The translations under genes and the position numbers were made by a program. A DNA stretch of 36,584 nt from Bacteroidales bacterium (GTDB taxonomy: Bacteria > Bacteroidota > Bacteroidia > Bacteroidales > UBA7960). Below, in pieces: positions 16,410-23,676 of this stretch; positions within the stretch are counted from its first letter, which is position 1; every line of letters starts with the position of its first letter. The DNA lies in the NCBI GenBank assembly GCA_003560165.1, contig PWJC01000118.1, positions 1-36,584 of the forward strand, written 5' to 3'. A model generated the notes under the pieces. It made no database searches. It saw only the letters and a program-made list of their open reading frames with translations, and was not told the origin of the DNA.

Positions 16410-16997
16410 ATGAAAACAGCCATTCAGGTCGCACTGACCGTTTTAATTATCGTTTTGATTTACCTGGTCTACGACCGCATCATGGAACCGGTACGTTTCA
16501 ACCAGGAAGTACAAAGACGGGAAGCAAGTATTATCCAGAACCTGAGAGATATCAGGGAGGTACAAAGAGCCCACAGATCTCGCTATCAGCGGTTTGCCAC
16601 CGACCTGGATACCCTGGTCCTGTTTTTTAAGAACGACTCCCTGCCCGTGATACGCGCTATTGGCTCGGTACCGGACACCCTAACCGAATCGGAGGCCGTC
16701 CGCCTGGGTATCGTTGAGCGCGATACCATGTGGATAGCCACACGCGACAGCCTGCTCAGGAGGTCCCGTTATCACATCGACTCCCTGCCCTATGTACCCT
16801 TTGGCGGTGGTGCCCGGTTTACAATGGACGCCGGATTCATTGAGCGCGGCCTGGTCCGTTTGCCCGTATTTGAGGCCATGGTCCTGCCCATTGTTTACCT
16901 GAACGATTTACCCAACTGGCGTGTCTACTATACACGCGACGAAGGCCTGAAGGTTGGTTCCCTTGCCGAGGCCATCACCGACGGGAACTGGGAATAA
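16410..16997 (+). CDS. Membrane-anchored hypothetical protein, pilin-like architecture
   Basis: This 195-residue protein has a short N-tail, one membrane helix (about 5-22), then an amphipathic helical stretch (FNQEVQRREASIIQNLRDIREVQRAHRSRYQRFATDL: 30-66) and a mixed globular part. That order, with a long N-terminal helix leading into an 'xxxYxRFATDLDTLxxF' segment, resembles pseudopilins and PilN-like anchors, but there is no prepilin peptidase G-F-T-L-x-E motif, so it is not a classical pilin. I know of similar conserved Bacteroidota proteins without assigned function. It is the first gene of the operon and is followed after 16 bp by DUF3822. Function unknown; the envelope is the likely location. 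Confidence 0.8.
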   Translation: MKTAIQVALTVLIIVLIYLVYDRIMEPVRFNQEVQRREASIIQNLRDIREVQRAHRSRYQRFATDLDTLVLFFKNDSLPVIRAIGSVPDTLTESEAVRLGIVERDTMWIATRDSLLRRSRYHIDSLPYVPFGGGARFTMDAGFIERGLVRLPVFEAMVLPIVYLNDLPNWRVYYTRDEGLKVGSLAEAITDGNWE

Positions 16998-17013
16998 AAC
17001 CACAGAAATCCCT

Positions 17014-17883
17014 ATGACCGTACCTTTCAGGAATACCATAAGGCTTGTTGACGACGCATACTTTTCCGGGTCTGAAAGCAAGGAATACTTATCCATCGAG
17101 CTTTTGCCCGATGGATTTGTTTTTTCGGTACTGGATGCGGGCAGGTTCCGGTATACGGCCCTGGAAGGCTATAGCTGGCACACAAGCCCCGACGAGGGGC
17201 AATGGGATGAATGCATGATGCATTTTGTTCAGCAGCATCCTTTGCTGAGGCGGCCCTTTAGCCGGGTAAACGTGACACATTATTCGCCCCGCCTGGTGCT
17301 GGTGCCTTTGGAAGTTTACCGGGAGGAAGAAAAAGAACACATCTTTGGCCTCTGCGCAAAGATCCCGTCAGGCCATCAGCTCCGTGCCGACCGATTGAAC
17401 AATCTGGGGGCCTATGGACTCTATACCATGCCGAATCACCGTCTAAGTTTCTGCGACCAGTTTCCGGGGCAGCGCAACATCTTTCATCACGGTTCGGCCC
17501 TGATCGAGAGCGTACTTGCCTCGCGCGAGCTGGAAAAATGGGATGCGGAGATCGTCCTGCATGTCAGGCAGGCTCATTTCGACCTTCTGCTGTTCAACGG
17601 AGCTGCCCTGAGTTTTTACCAGACGTTCAGGTACCATGCCATTGAAGACTTGTTGTATTATCTGTTTTATGCCCTGGAGCAACACGGGCTCAGGCCCGGG
17701 GAAATGTCCCTGGTCCTTCTGGGTGAGATGGGCCTGGATTCGGCCGGTTATGTTTCCCTGTCGAGGTATTTTAAAAAGCTGACCCTGCCCGGGCGCAATG
17801 ACATGTATCACTACAGCCCGGTTTTCGCAGGGATTGCCAACCATTTTTATTACAATCTGTTAAACCTGAATGCATGCGGATAA
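17014..17883 (+). CDS. DUF3822 family protein, possibly ASKHA-fold (PilM/GspL-like)
   Basis: This 289-residue protein is recognisable as the Bacteroidota family DUF3822. The frame opens upstream at 16954, but that part overlaps the preceding gene, so ATG 17014 is chosen. Late in the protein the pattern HVRQAHFDLLLFNGAALSFY, followed by YHAIEDLLYYLFYALEQ and LVLLGEMG, looks like the second half of actin-like ATPase folds such as PilM/GspL (strand-hairpin reading a substrate, helix, then a hydrophobic beta strand ending in Gly). That fold assignment is inference. No signal peptide or membrane helix is seen. Its stop overlaps the rsmD start by 10 bp, so translation may be coupled. Confidence 0.85.
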   Translation: MTVPFRNTIRLVDDAYFSGSESKEYLSIELLPDGFVFSVLDAGRFRYTALEGYSWHTSPDEGQWDECMMHFVQQHPLLRRPFSRVNVTHYSPRLVLVPLEVYREEEKEHIFGLCAKIPSGHQLRADRLNNLGAYGLYTMPNHRLSFCDQFPGQRNIFHHGSALIESVLASRELEKWDAEIVLHVRQAHFDLLLFNGAALSFYQTFRYHAIEDLLYYLFYALEQHGLRPGEMSLVLLGEMGLDSAGYVSLSRYFKKLTLPGRNDMYHYSPVFAGIANHFYYNLLNLNACG

Positions 17884-18407
17884 TTGGCGGAAAATTTGCC
17901 AGACGCTTGTTGCATCCACCGCCCGGCTTGCCCGTGCGACCAACCACCGACAAAGCCAAGGAGGGATTGTTCAATGTGTTGAACAATCATTTCGATTTTG
18001 AGTCGGTCCGGGTACTGGATCTGTTTGCGGGTACCGGGAATCTCTCGTTTGAATTTGCATCCAGGGGGGCCGTTGAGGTACTGGCCATTGAACAGCAAGC
18101 CCGCTGCGTGGAGTTTATCCGTCATACGGCCAGGCGTTTCGGCATGGATAACCTCCGGGTGGTCAGGGCCGATGCGTTTCGTTTCTTGGGTCAGTGTTCA
18201 ACGGATTTCGAACTTATTTTTGCCGACCCCCCCTACGATAGTCCCGGCATCGACCGCATACCCTCACTGGTTTACGCAAACGGATTGCTGGCCAAAGGCG
18301 GGTGGTTGATTGTTGAGCACACCGCCGGGGAGCAGTTCGCAAACCATCCGGCCTTCATTCAATTAAGAAAATACGGAAGGGTACATTTCAGTATCTTTGA
18401 GGCATAA
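17874..18407 (+). CDS. rsmD: 16S rRNA (guanine(966)-N(2))-methyltransferase RsmD
   Basis: This 177-residue SAM-dependent enzyme methylates a guanine of 16S rRNA during 30S assembly. It has the N-terminal IIGGKFARRLL and RPTTDKAKEGLFN (22-34) signature, the SAM-binding DLFAGTGNLSFE (49-60) and the catalytic DPPY (117-120). Start ATG at 17874 lies inside the end of the DUF3822 gene. coaD follows after 19 bp. The rsmD-coaD pairing is common in bacteria. Confidence 0.95.
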   Translation: MRIIGGKFARRLLHPPPGLPVRPTTDKAKEGLFNVLNNHFDFESVRVLDLFAGTGNLSFEFASRGAVEVLAIEQQARCVEFIRHTARRFGMDNLRVVRADAFRFLGQCSTDFELIFADPPYDSPGIDRIPSLVYANGLLAKGGWLIVEHTAGEQFANHPAFIQLRKYGRVHFSIFEA

Positions 18408-18426
18408 AGGTTTGAAAAAAACGCTT

Positions 18427-18903
18427 ATGGAAAAGATCGCATTGTTCCCCGGTTCGTTTGATCCCATTACCCGGGGTCATGAATCAATTGTCAAGAGGGC
18501 ACTGCCCTTGTTTGACAAGATCATCGTGGCAATTGGGGTCAACGACCAGAAAAAAAGCTTTTTCCCCCTGCAGCAGCGCCTGGGGTGGATCAACAAGGTG
18601 TTTCGGGACTTTCCGGAAGTGGAGGTCATTACCTATGAGGGCCTCACGGTCGACTTGTGCAAAAAGCTCAATGCCATGTATATTCTGCGTGGACTGCGGA
18701 CGTCGGCCGATTTCGAATTCGAGCGGAGCATCGGTCAAATGAACAAAAAGATGCTGCCGGGGGTCGAAACGGTGTTTTTTCTGACCACGCCCGAATACAC
18801 GGCCCTGAATTCCTATATCGTACGCGATATCATCCGGAACGGGGGCGATGCTTCCCCCTTTATTCCCGAAGGCATTGATCTGTCTGCTTTTAATGGACAA
18901 TAA
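18427..18903 (+). CDS. coaD: Phosphopantetheine adenylyltransferase
   Basis: This 158-residue enzyme makes dephospho-CoA from 4'-phosphopantetheine and ATP, the fourth step of coenzyme A synthesis. The nucleotidyltransferase motif ALFPGSFDPITRGHESI (residues 5-21, with GxxDPIxxGH) and the C-terminal SYIVRDIIRNGG match the family. The frame extends 10 codons upstream to 18397, overlapping rsmD; ATG 18427 fits family length. It is the last gene of the operon, and a composite repeat begins about 40 bp past its stop. Confidence 0.95.
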   Translation: MEKIALFPGSFDPITRGHESIVKRALPLFDKIIVAIGVNDQKKSFFPLQQRLGWINKVFRDFPEVEVITYEGLTVDLCKKLNAMYILRGLRTSADFEFERSIGQMNKKMLPGVETVFFLTTPEYTALNSYIVRDIIRNGGDASPFIPEGIDLSAFNGQ

Positions 18904-18945
18904 CATCCTGGCCGACCGGGCGTGATGAATTGGTTGACAGGTAAT

Positions 18946-19043
18946 GGAAGGTGGAAGGAAGAGAGTTAAAGAGTTGAAAAGTTAAAAAGTTGAAAATCCT
19001 GATATTTAAACTTTTAAACCCTTAAACCCTTAAACCCTTAAAC
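18946..19043. repeat. Composite 7-mer/8-mer repeat downstream of coaD
   Basis: Three parts in order: two purine 7-mers GGAAGGT-GGAAGGA (18946-18959); four octamers of consensus AGTTRAAR (18964-18995); and, after a 10-bp spacer, octamers TTAAACTT then TTAAACCC three times plus TTAAAC (19006-19043). The third block read on the minus strand is GGGTTTAA, so the two octamer blocks form an imperfect inverted repeat that could fold into a long AT-rich hairpin. The 7-mer-then-AGTTRAAR order is the same as at 1-160, with the same orientation relative to the preceding gene. No coding frame is plausible. Confidence 0.88.
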
Positions 19044-19055
19044 GCTCCGCTCATT

Positions 19056-20456
19056 ATGCGCAAACTGATCTTCATCTTGTTATTGTTTCTTTTTTCCGGC
19101 TATTGTGCCGCCGGGAGTGAGGTGGTCATTCGCGGGGTTTTCCCCGGGGGTGAAGGCCGGGAGGTCCGTTTGATGACCTACGAAGACCTGGTGAGTAACC
19201 GGGCTTCCGAACTGGATGCCTCCCGGATTGGCGAGGATGCTTTCTTTGAATTCCGTTTTGAACCGGATGCGCCCCGGCTGTTGTTTCTTCGTGTCATGCG
19301 CAGCAACCATTATTTTTTTGTGGAACCGGGCGGCCGGTATGCAGCCAATTTTGTCGATCTGCCTTCCCTGCCTGCGATCGGACCCGCTGCCCGGCAATTC
19401 GAACTGAAACTGAGCAGCCAGGTGACGGGACCCTACGAATTGAATGAGCTGATATTCCGCCTGGAACAGATGGTGGCCGGCTACCTGGAATCGAATGTGG
19501 CAGGCCGGGTCAGGACTAGCCACCAGAGGTCGCTGGAAGCATTCCGCCTGGAGGCAGAGGAGGCATTCCGCGAAGTTGAGCACCCCTTCTTTCGCGACCA
19601 CCTCGATTATTATTTTGCCTCGCTCCAACGCAGTCTGAACACGGCACGCTTTCATACACTCTTTGAAAAATATATAGAGCCCCGGCCAATCGCCTATCAG
19701 CATCCAATGGCGATGGATTTTATGGGCAGCATGTTCGGCAAATATTTGCTGGGAGGGGCTTCACCCACCGGCCTGGATGAGCTGAGGCGTGCCATAAACC
19801 GCTATGGCAGCCATCGCGTCGTGATGGATCTGCTTGCAGCAGACAGCCTGCTCGCCAACGAAAGGCTGCGTGAGCTGGTCATGCTGATGGGTGTCAAAGG
19901 CATGTTGTCCGAACGCGAGTTCGATAAAATGCAGTTGCTCGGCCTGCTCGAAGAAACGGCTGTGGTGAGCCCCGTGGCCGAACACCGGCTTATTGCCCGG
20001 AATCTGGTGTCGGGGTACAGACAGATGCGACCGGGGTTTCCCCCGCCTGCGCTGACACTTCCCGATCAGCAGGGCCGGATGCTTGACCTGGAAGATTTTA
20101 GCGGAAGCTATGTTTACCTGTTTTTCTGGGACGGAGACTGCCCGGTATCCCAGGCCGACATAGCGCCCATGCAAGCCCTTGCGGCGATGGCAACCGACAG
20201 CCTTCAGCTGCTCGGAGTTCTTACAGGAGACCGGCCCCCGTCTTCGGGACCCCTTTCCGACCCGTCCGGTCTGGGCTTTCCCTTGCTGTATGCAGGAGAC
20301 GATCACCGGCTGCTCGACAGTTTCCGGCTGCGGTCCACCCCCCAGTACATCCTCATTGGCCCCGATGGCAATGTTCTTTTCTATCCTTTTGCCTCTCCCT
20401 CCGGGGGAGCTGCCCTCCAACTTCCTGGATTGACCGGGCGTGGCGACGACCGATAA
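19056..20456 (+). CDS. Secreted thioredoxin-fold (TlpA-like) protein with CxxS
   Basis: This 466-residue protein has a signal peptide (1 to about 20, RKLIFILLLFLFSGYCAAG). The Cys in it has Tyr at -1, so a lipobox is not convincing. The middle (25-320) resembles the DUF4369-type and helical regions that precede TlpA domains in Bacteroidota. A redoxin/thioredoxin fold starts near 330 (PGFPPPALTLPDQQGRMLDL) with the active-site region FFWDGDCPVSQ. Here C362 is present but the second Cys of CxxC is Ser (S365), so it should not act as an ordinary dithiol reductase. RSTPQYILIGPDG supplies the cis-Pro loop. Substrate unknown. It converges with the NUDIX gene, stops 12 bp apart. Confidence 0.85.
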   Translation: MRKLIFILLLFLFSGYCAAGSEVVIRGVFPGGEGREVRLMTYEDLVSNRASELDASRIGEDAFFEFRFEPDAPRLLFLRVMRSNHYFFVEPGGRYAANFVDLPSLPAIGPAARQFELKLSSQVTGPYELNELIFRLEQMVAGYLESNVAGRVRTSHQRSLEAFRLEAEEAFREVEHPFFRDHLDYYFASLQRSLNTARFHTLFEKYIEPRPIAYQHPMAMDFMGSMFGKYLLGGASPTGLDELRRAINRYGSHRVVMDLLAADSLLANERLRELVMLMGVKGMLSEREFDKMQLLGLLEETAVVSPVAEHRLIARNLVSGYRQMRPGFPPPALTLPDQQGRMLDLEDFSGSYVYLFFWDGDCPVSQADIAPMQALAAMATDSLQLLGVLTGDRPPSSGPLSDPSGLGFPLLYAGDDHRLLDSFRLRSTPQYILIGPDGNVLFYPFASPSGGAALQLPGLTGRGDDR

Positions 20457-20473
20457 GGCCCACTGCCTTTATC
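20452..20473. terminator. Short hairpin overlapping two convergent stop codons
   Basis: GATAAGGC (20452-20459) can pair with GCCTTTATC (20465-20473), with one bulged base and a 5-nt loop. It includes the stop codons of both converging genes. There is no U-tract beyond the stem, so terminator function is uncertain. Confidence 0.3.
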
Positions 20474-21098
20474 CGGGAGCACTGTTCAGGAAATCTTCCA
20501 GCAGACCTCGTACCGAGGCCCAGGTATTGTTCAATCCCTCTTCCAGCCTGTCGGCCGCTTTCCATTCGGCCCTGCTGATGCCCTCCTCGCTTTGGGGACA
20601 GGGTTTCGCTGTGCCGGCCGAATGCATAAGGTACCAATGGGTTTTTTTCAGCACCCACCCCTGCCCGCTTTCCTGGTAAACATGAAAGGTGGGGCGCAGG
20701 GGTTCGATAATGCGCAGCTCACCGATGCCTGTTTCCTCTTCCACTTCCCGGAGGGCAGCCCCGGCGGGACTCTCTTTTTTTTCCATCACCCCTTTGGGCA
20801 GATCCCAGTGATTCTTCCGGTGAATAAACAGCAGCTGCCCGGCGGGGTTCATCACCAGCCCGCCGGCTGCTTCCAGGGGTTTAAAGCAGGAGGCAAAGTT
20901 TCTGAACAACAGGCCGGGGTCGGGGCCGTGGTAGCAAAGTGAGGGGGAGGCAGAGTCGACAAAAGAGAGGAACCGCCTCCAAATCACTTCTTTTTCTGCC
21001 GGGGGGGGCTGCCCCGGATCATGCCCCGGACATCCTTCATGGCTGGTAACGGCAGGAAGGAAGTGGATTTTTCGTTGCTCCAGGTAAACGGTGACCAT
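20469..21098 (-). CDS. NUDIX hydrolase with extra N-terminal domain
   Basis: The Nudix box is complete (GVMEKKESPAGAALREVEEETGI, pattern Gx5Ex7REUxEExGU), so this 209-residue protein should cleave a nucleoside diphosphate linked to another group. About 85 residues precede the Nudix domain, beginning MVTVYLEQRKIHFLP, as in a Bacteroidota subgroup often found next to pyrE. The substrate is unknown. I chose ATG 21098; the frame is open to a TTG at 21182, but that would run almost into the pyrE start on the other strand. Confidence 0.9.
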   Translation of the reverse strand: MVTVYLEQRKIHFLPAVTSHEGCPGHDPGQPPPAEKEVIWRRFLSFVDSASPSLCYHGPDPGLLFRNFASCFKPLEAAGGLVMNPAGQLLFIHRKNHWDLPKGVMEKKESPAGAALREVEEETGIGELRIIEPLRPTFHVYQESGQGWVLKKTHWYLMHSAGTAKPCPQSEEGISRAEWKAADRLEEGLNNTWASVRGLLEDFLNSAPG

Positions 21099-21142
21099 CT
21101 GTCTGCTACGGCTGGATGTGGTTTTGGCCGGGATCAGCGGAT

Positions 21143-21158
21143 TATTTTTGTAGCTTTG
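21143..21158 (+). promoter_or_regulatory. Adjacent -7 boxes for pyrE
   Basis: TATTTTTG (21143-21150) directly abuts TAGCTTTG (21151-21158); both fit TAnnTTTG. The second would start transcription near 21164, about 29 nt before the pyrE ATG. A TTTTG at 21122-21126 lies 16 or 24 nt upstream of the two boxes and might serve as the -33 element. Confidence 0.6.
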
Positions 21159-21192
21159 TGCCGGTTGCCGGAAATCCTGCAAATTTTACCCC

Positions 21193-21843
21193 ATGCCTAC
21201 CGACCAGCGCACCGCTGCCGAGATCGCAGCCTCTTTATTGCAAATTAACGCAATTAAATTGAATGTGGAACGCCCCTTTACCTGGGCATCCGGACTGCGT
21301 TCGCCCATTTATTGCGACAACCGGCTCAGCCTTTCCTATCCCTGGCTGCGTGAATCGATCGCCTCCGGGCTGTCTTCGCTTACCGGCTTGCATTATCCGG
21401 GAGTCGAAGTGATCGCCGGCGTGGCCACAGGCGCTATCGCACATGGTCTGCTTGTTGCCCATCAGCTCGGCTTGCCCTTTGTGTATGTACGCAGCAAGCC
21501 GAAGTCGCATGGGATGGGCAGCCAGATAGAAGGACTGATAATGGAAGGAAGGAAGGTGGTGGTAGTCGAAGACCTGGTGTCGACGGCCAAAAGCAGCATT
21601 GCAGCCTGCCGGGCCCTGGAGGCTGCTGGCTTTGAATTGCTGGGGATGGCGGCAATTTTTTCCTATGAACTGGAAGTGGCCCGTAAAAAGCTCGAAGAGG
21701 CCGGCTATCCCTTTGTTTCTTTGAGCAATGTCCATGTGCTTCTGGAAGTGGCCCTCAGCCAGGGCATTATTTCCGGCAGGGAACTGGCCATTCTCCGGGA
21801 ATGGCACCAAGACCCTTCTGCCTGGTCAGAAGCAGTCGACTAA
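21193..21843 (+). CDS. pyrE: Orotate phosphoribosyltransferase
   Basis: This 216-residue enzyme joins orotate and PRPP to give OMP in pyrimidine synthesis. The N-terminal FTWASGLRSPIYCDNR (29-44) is typical of OPRTases, and the PRPP-binding motif is VVVVEDLVSTAKSS (122-135). YVRSKPKSHGMGSQIEG carries the flexible catalytic loop residues. Start ATG at 21193, 35 bp past the promoter box. It is followed after 24 bp by an SRPBCC gene in what looks like a two-gene operon. Confidence 0.95.
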   Translation: MPTDQRTAAEIAASLLQINAIKLNVERPFTWASGLRSPIYCDNRLSLSYPWLRESIASGLSSLTGLHYPGVEVIAGVATGAIAHGLLVAHQLGLPFVYVRSKPKSHGMGSQIEGLIMEGRKVVVVEDLVSTAKSSIAACRALEAAGFELLGMAAIFSYELEVARKKLEEAGYPFVSLSNVHVLLEVALSQGIISGRELAILREWHQDPSAWSEAVD

Positions 21844-21867
21844 TCACTCAACCCCCCGAAGCTACCC

Positions 21868-22269
21868 ATGACCAAATTTGAAAACAACAACATCTTGCTG
21901 CATGCCGCTTGCGAAGAAGTCTTCGACTTTCTCGCTGACTTCAGGAACTTTAAATCCCTGTTGCCCGATCAGGTGACCAACTGGCAGGCCGGGGAAACCC
22001 ACTGCAGCTTTACGGTCAGGGGTATGTCCGATTTGTCCATGCGCAGTGAGAGCAAGCGGCGCCCCGAACACCTGAGCATTGTTTCGGAGGGCAAAAACCC
22101 TGCTGATTTTCGTCTTGATTTCCATATCTCCCGGAATGGAGAGGATGGTTGCCGGGTATCGATTGTGTTTGACGTGGATTTGAGCCCATTCGCCAAGATG
22201 CTGGCATCCAAACCTTTGAATCATTTAGTAGATACCATGGGCAAAAAACTCAGGCAGCGATTCGGCTGA
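21868..22269 (+). CDS. SRPBCC (polyketide cyclase/START-like) family protein
   Basis: This 133-residue single-domain protein is predicted to have the helix-grip fold. The N-terminal HAACEEVFDFLADFRNFKSLLP (12-33) is the usual strand-helix start of the family, and a long C-terminal helix (LASKPLNHLVDTMGKKLRQRF) closes the pocket. Such proteins bind lipids or other hydrophobic ligands. No catalytic residues can be assigned. It sits downstream of pyrE, an association I have seen in Bacteroidota but cannot explain. It converges with birA, stops 4 bp apart. Confidence 0.85.
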   Translation: MTKFENNNILLHAACEEVFDFLADFRNFKSLLPDQVTNWQAGETHCSFTVRGMSDLSMRSESKRRPEHLSIVSEGKNPADFRLDFHISRNGEDGCRVSIVFDVDLSPFAKMLASKPLNHLVDTMGKKLRQRFG

Positions 22270-22273
22270 TCTC

Positions 22274-23026
22274 TCAGGCTAGCATCTCGATCTCCTTCAT
22301 CCCGTATTCACGGATACAGCCATCCTCTTCTCTGAGCAGGAGCTTCCCGTGGTCACTGACCCCACAAATGCTGGCTTTAAAAACCCGGCCCTGAGCAGAA
22401 TATGCCATCGGGCGGCCCAAACCCATCAGATGGAGCCGGTAGTCCCGGTCGGTATCCCCTTCCTTCCCCTTGGCCAGGCGGGCGTAGGTCCGGCTGATCT
22501 CCGAAAGGATGCTGTCCAGGCAGTCTTTCAGCCCGTATTGCCTGCCGGTGAGCATTGAAAGGGAAACCGCATGGGGCAGGTGGGCAGGAAATCCCTGCTG
22601 GTTTATATTGACCCCGAGCCCTGCCACACAGAACTCCCAGGTATTGCCCATAAGGCGGTTCTCAATAAGGGTGCCGGCAAGCTTTCCCCCGTCTGCATAG
22701 ATATCGTTGGGCCATTTGATGGCAACCGTTCCCATGTTGGCCATCCGCGCCAGGGCGTGGCGAAGACCGGTAGTAATGGCCTTGTTGAGCAGGAACTGCC
22801 TGGAAGGGGAAAGGAAGTGCGGGCGCAGCAGGATTGAAAAACACAGGTTTTCTCCGGCTTCGCCTTCCCATGACGTGTTGCCCTGGCCACGGCCCCGGGT
22901 CTGATGGCCAGCCCAGACTACGCTGCCTTCGGAGAGAGAGGGGTCCGTTTCAGCAAGCCGCCAGAGCTCGCTGTTTGTCGAATCGGTTTGGGGAAGCCAG
23001 TGTATGCTGTGTTTGAGGGCCGGCAT
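22274..23026 (-). CDS. birA: Biotin-[acetyl-CoA-carboxylase] ligase, short form without HTH
   Basis: This 250-residue enzyme activates biotin with ATP and attaches it to carrier proteins. The biotin-adenylate motif TRGRGQGNTSW (43-53), KWPNDIY (104-110) and GLGVNINQ (137-144) are all present. There is no N-terminal DNA-binding domain, so it should not act as the biotin operon repressor. Residues 205-248 form the small SH3-like C-terminal domain. Start ATG at 23026; a -7 box at 23037-23044 predicts a very short leader. Confidence 0.94.
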   Translation of the reverse strand: MPALKHSIHWLPQTDSTNSELWRLAETDPSLSEGSVVWAGHQTRGRGQGNTSWEGEAGENLCFSILLRPHFLSPSRQFLLNKAITTGLRHALARMANMGTVAIKWPNDIYADGGKLAGTLIENRLMGNTWEFCVAGLGVNINQQGFPAHLPHAVSLSMLTGRQYGLKDCLDSILSEISRTYARLAKGKEGDTDRDYRLHLMGLGRPMAYSAQGRVFKASICGVSDHGKLLLREEDGCIREYGMKEIEMLA

Positions 23027-23036
23027 TTTTTGTTTA

Positions 23037-23044
23037 CAAAGTTA
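23037..23044 (-). promoter_or_regulatory. Bacteroidota -7 box for birA
   Basis: TAACTTTG on the minus strand matches the consensus and ends 10 bp before the ATG, so the messenger would have a leader of only about 5 nt. Confidence 0.55.
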
Positions 23045-23165
23045 AAGGAAATTTGCCTCCCGGCTTTCGCGCGGCTTTCGGAGCAGGATGGCCCTTGAAA
23101 TAAATAACAAGGGGCCAGCGAGTTAAGTGGCATGCATTTTGCTCCTGTCTATTGATGCAAAACCG

Positions 23166-23219
23166 TATCTTTGCGGCTTGTGGGGCAAGCCCGATTGTGG
23201 GTAAAAATCCTTATTTTTG
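23166..23219 (+). promoter_or_regulatory. Two -7 boxes for the rsfS-ftsH-cdsA-psd run
   Basis: TATCTTTG (23166-23173) and TATTTTTG (23212-23219) both fit TAnnTTTG. The second gives a start near 23225 and an 18-nt leader before the rsfS ATG at 23243; the first would give a leader of about 65 nt. Together they exclude the longer rsfS frame that begins at 23171. Confidence 0.65.
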
Positions 23220-23242
23220 CAACAAAAGATAAAGTCTGGCGA

Positions 23243-23620
23243 ATGAGTGATCAAACAAAGCAGAAAGATAGCACAGCAATACTTGTCGATGCCATTGTAA
23301 AAGGAATATACGAAAAAAAAGGGGAGGAGATCATCGTCCTGAACCTTCAAAAGATCAATTCTGCCGTTTGTGATTATTTTATTGTCTGCCATGGTACTTC
23401 ACGGACCCATGCCATGGCCGTTGCCGAATCGGTTGAGGAGGAAGTCAGCAAACTGACCGGTTTCAAGCCGGCCCACCGTGAGGGCTTTGCCAATGGCGAA
23501 TGGTTGTTGCTCGATTACCTGGATGTGGTGGTGCATGTTTTTCAGGAGCCGGTGCGCCGGCATTTTCAGATTGAAGAATTATGGGCCGATGTCCCAATGA
23601 AGCGACTCCAGGAATCATGA
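23243..23620 (+). CDS. rsfS: Ribosome silencing factor RsfS
   Basis: This 125-residue protein binds ribosomal protein uL14 and blocks subunit joining when nutrients are low. Family features: AIVKGIYEKKGEEIIVLNL near the N-terminus, CDYFIVCHGTSRTHAMAVAESVEEE in the centre and EWLLLDYLDVVVHVFQEPVRRHFQIEELWADVP at the end. ATG 23243 is chosen over an upstream start because it follows the -7 box and fits family length. ftsH starts 56 bp downstream on the same strand. Confidence 0.95.
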   Translation: MSDQTKQKDSTAILVDAIVKGIYEKKGEEIIVLNLQKINSAVCDYFIVCHGTSRTHAMAVAESVEEEVSKLTGFKPAHREGFANGEWLLLDYLDVVVHVFQEPVRRHFQIEELWADVPMKRLQES

Positions 23621-23676
23621 CAGCAGGGGGCAACATCCCGGCAGGCATTTACTTACATTGAACTTCAGAAAAAAAA

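Noticed and set aside
16954-17013. Longer N-terminus for DUF3822
   Set aside because: It lies inside the preceding gene in another frame and reads as low-complexity PRPSPTGTG; ATG 17014 gives a family-like start.
22274-23026. BirA as biotin-sensing repressor
   Set aside because: The protein starts directly with the ligase domain; no helix-turn-helix region is present.
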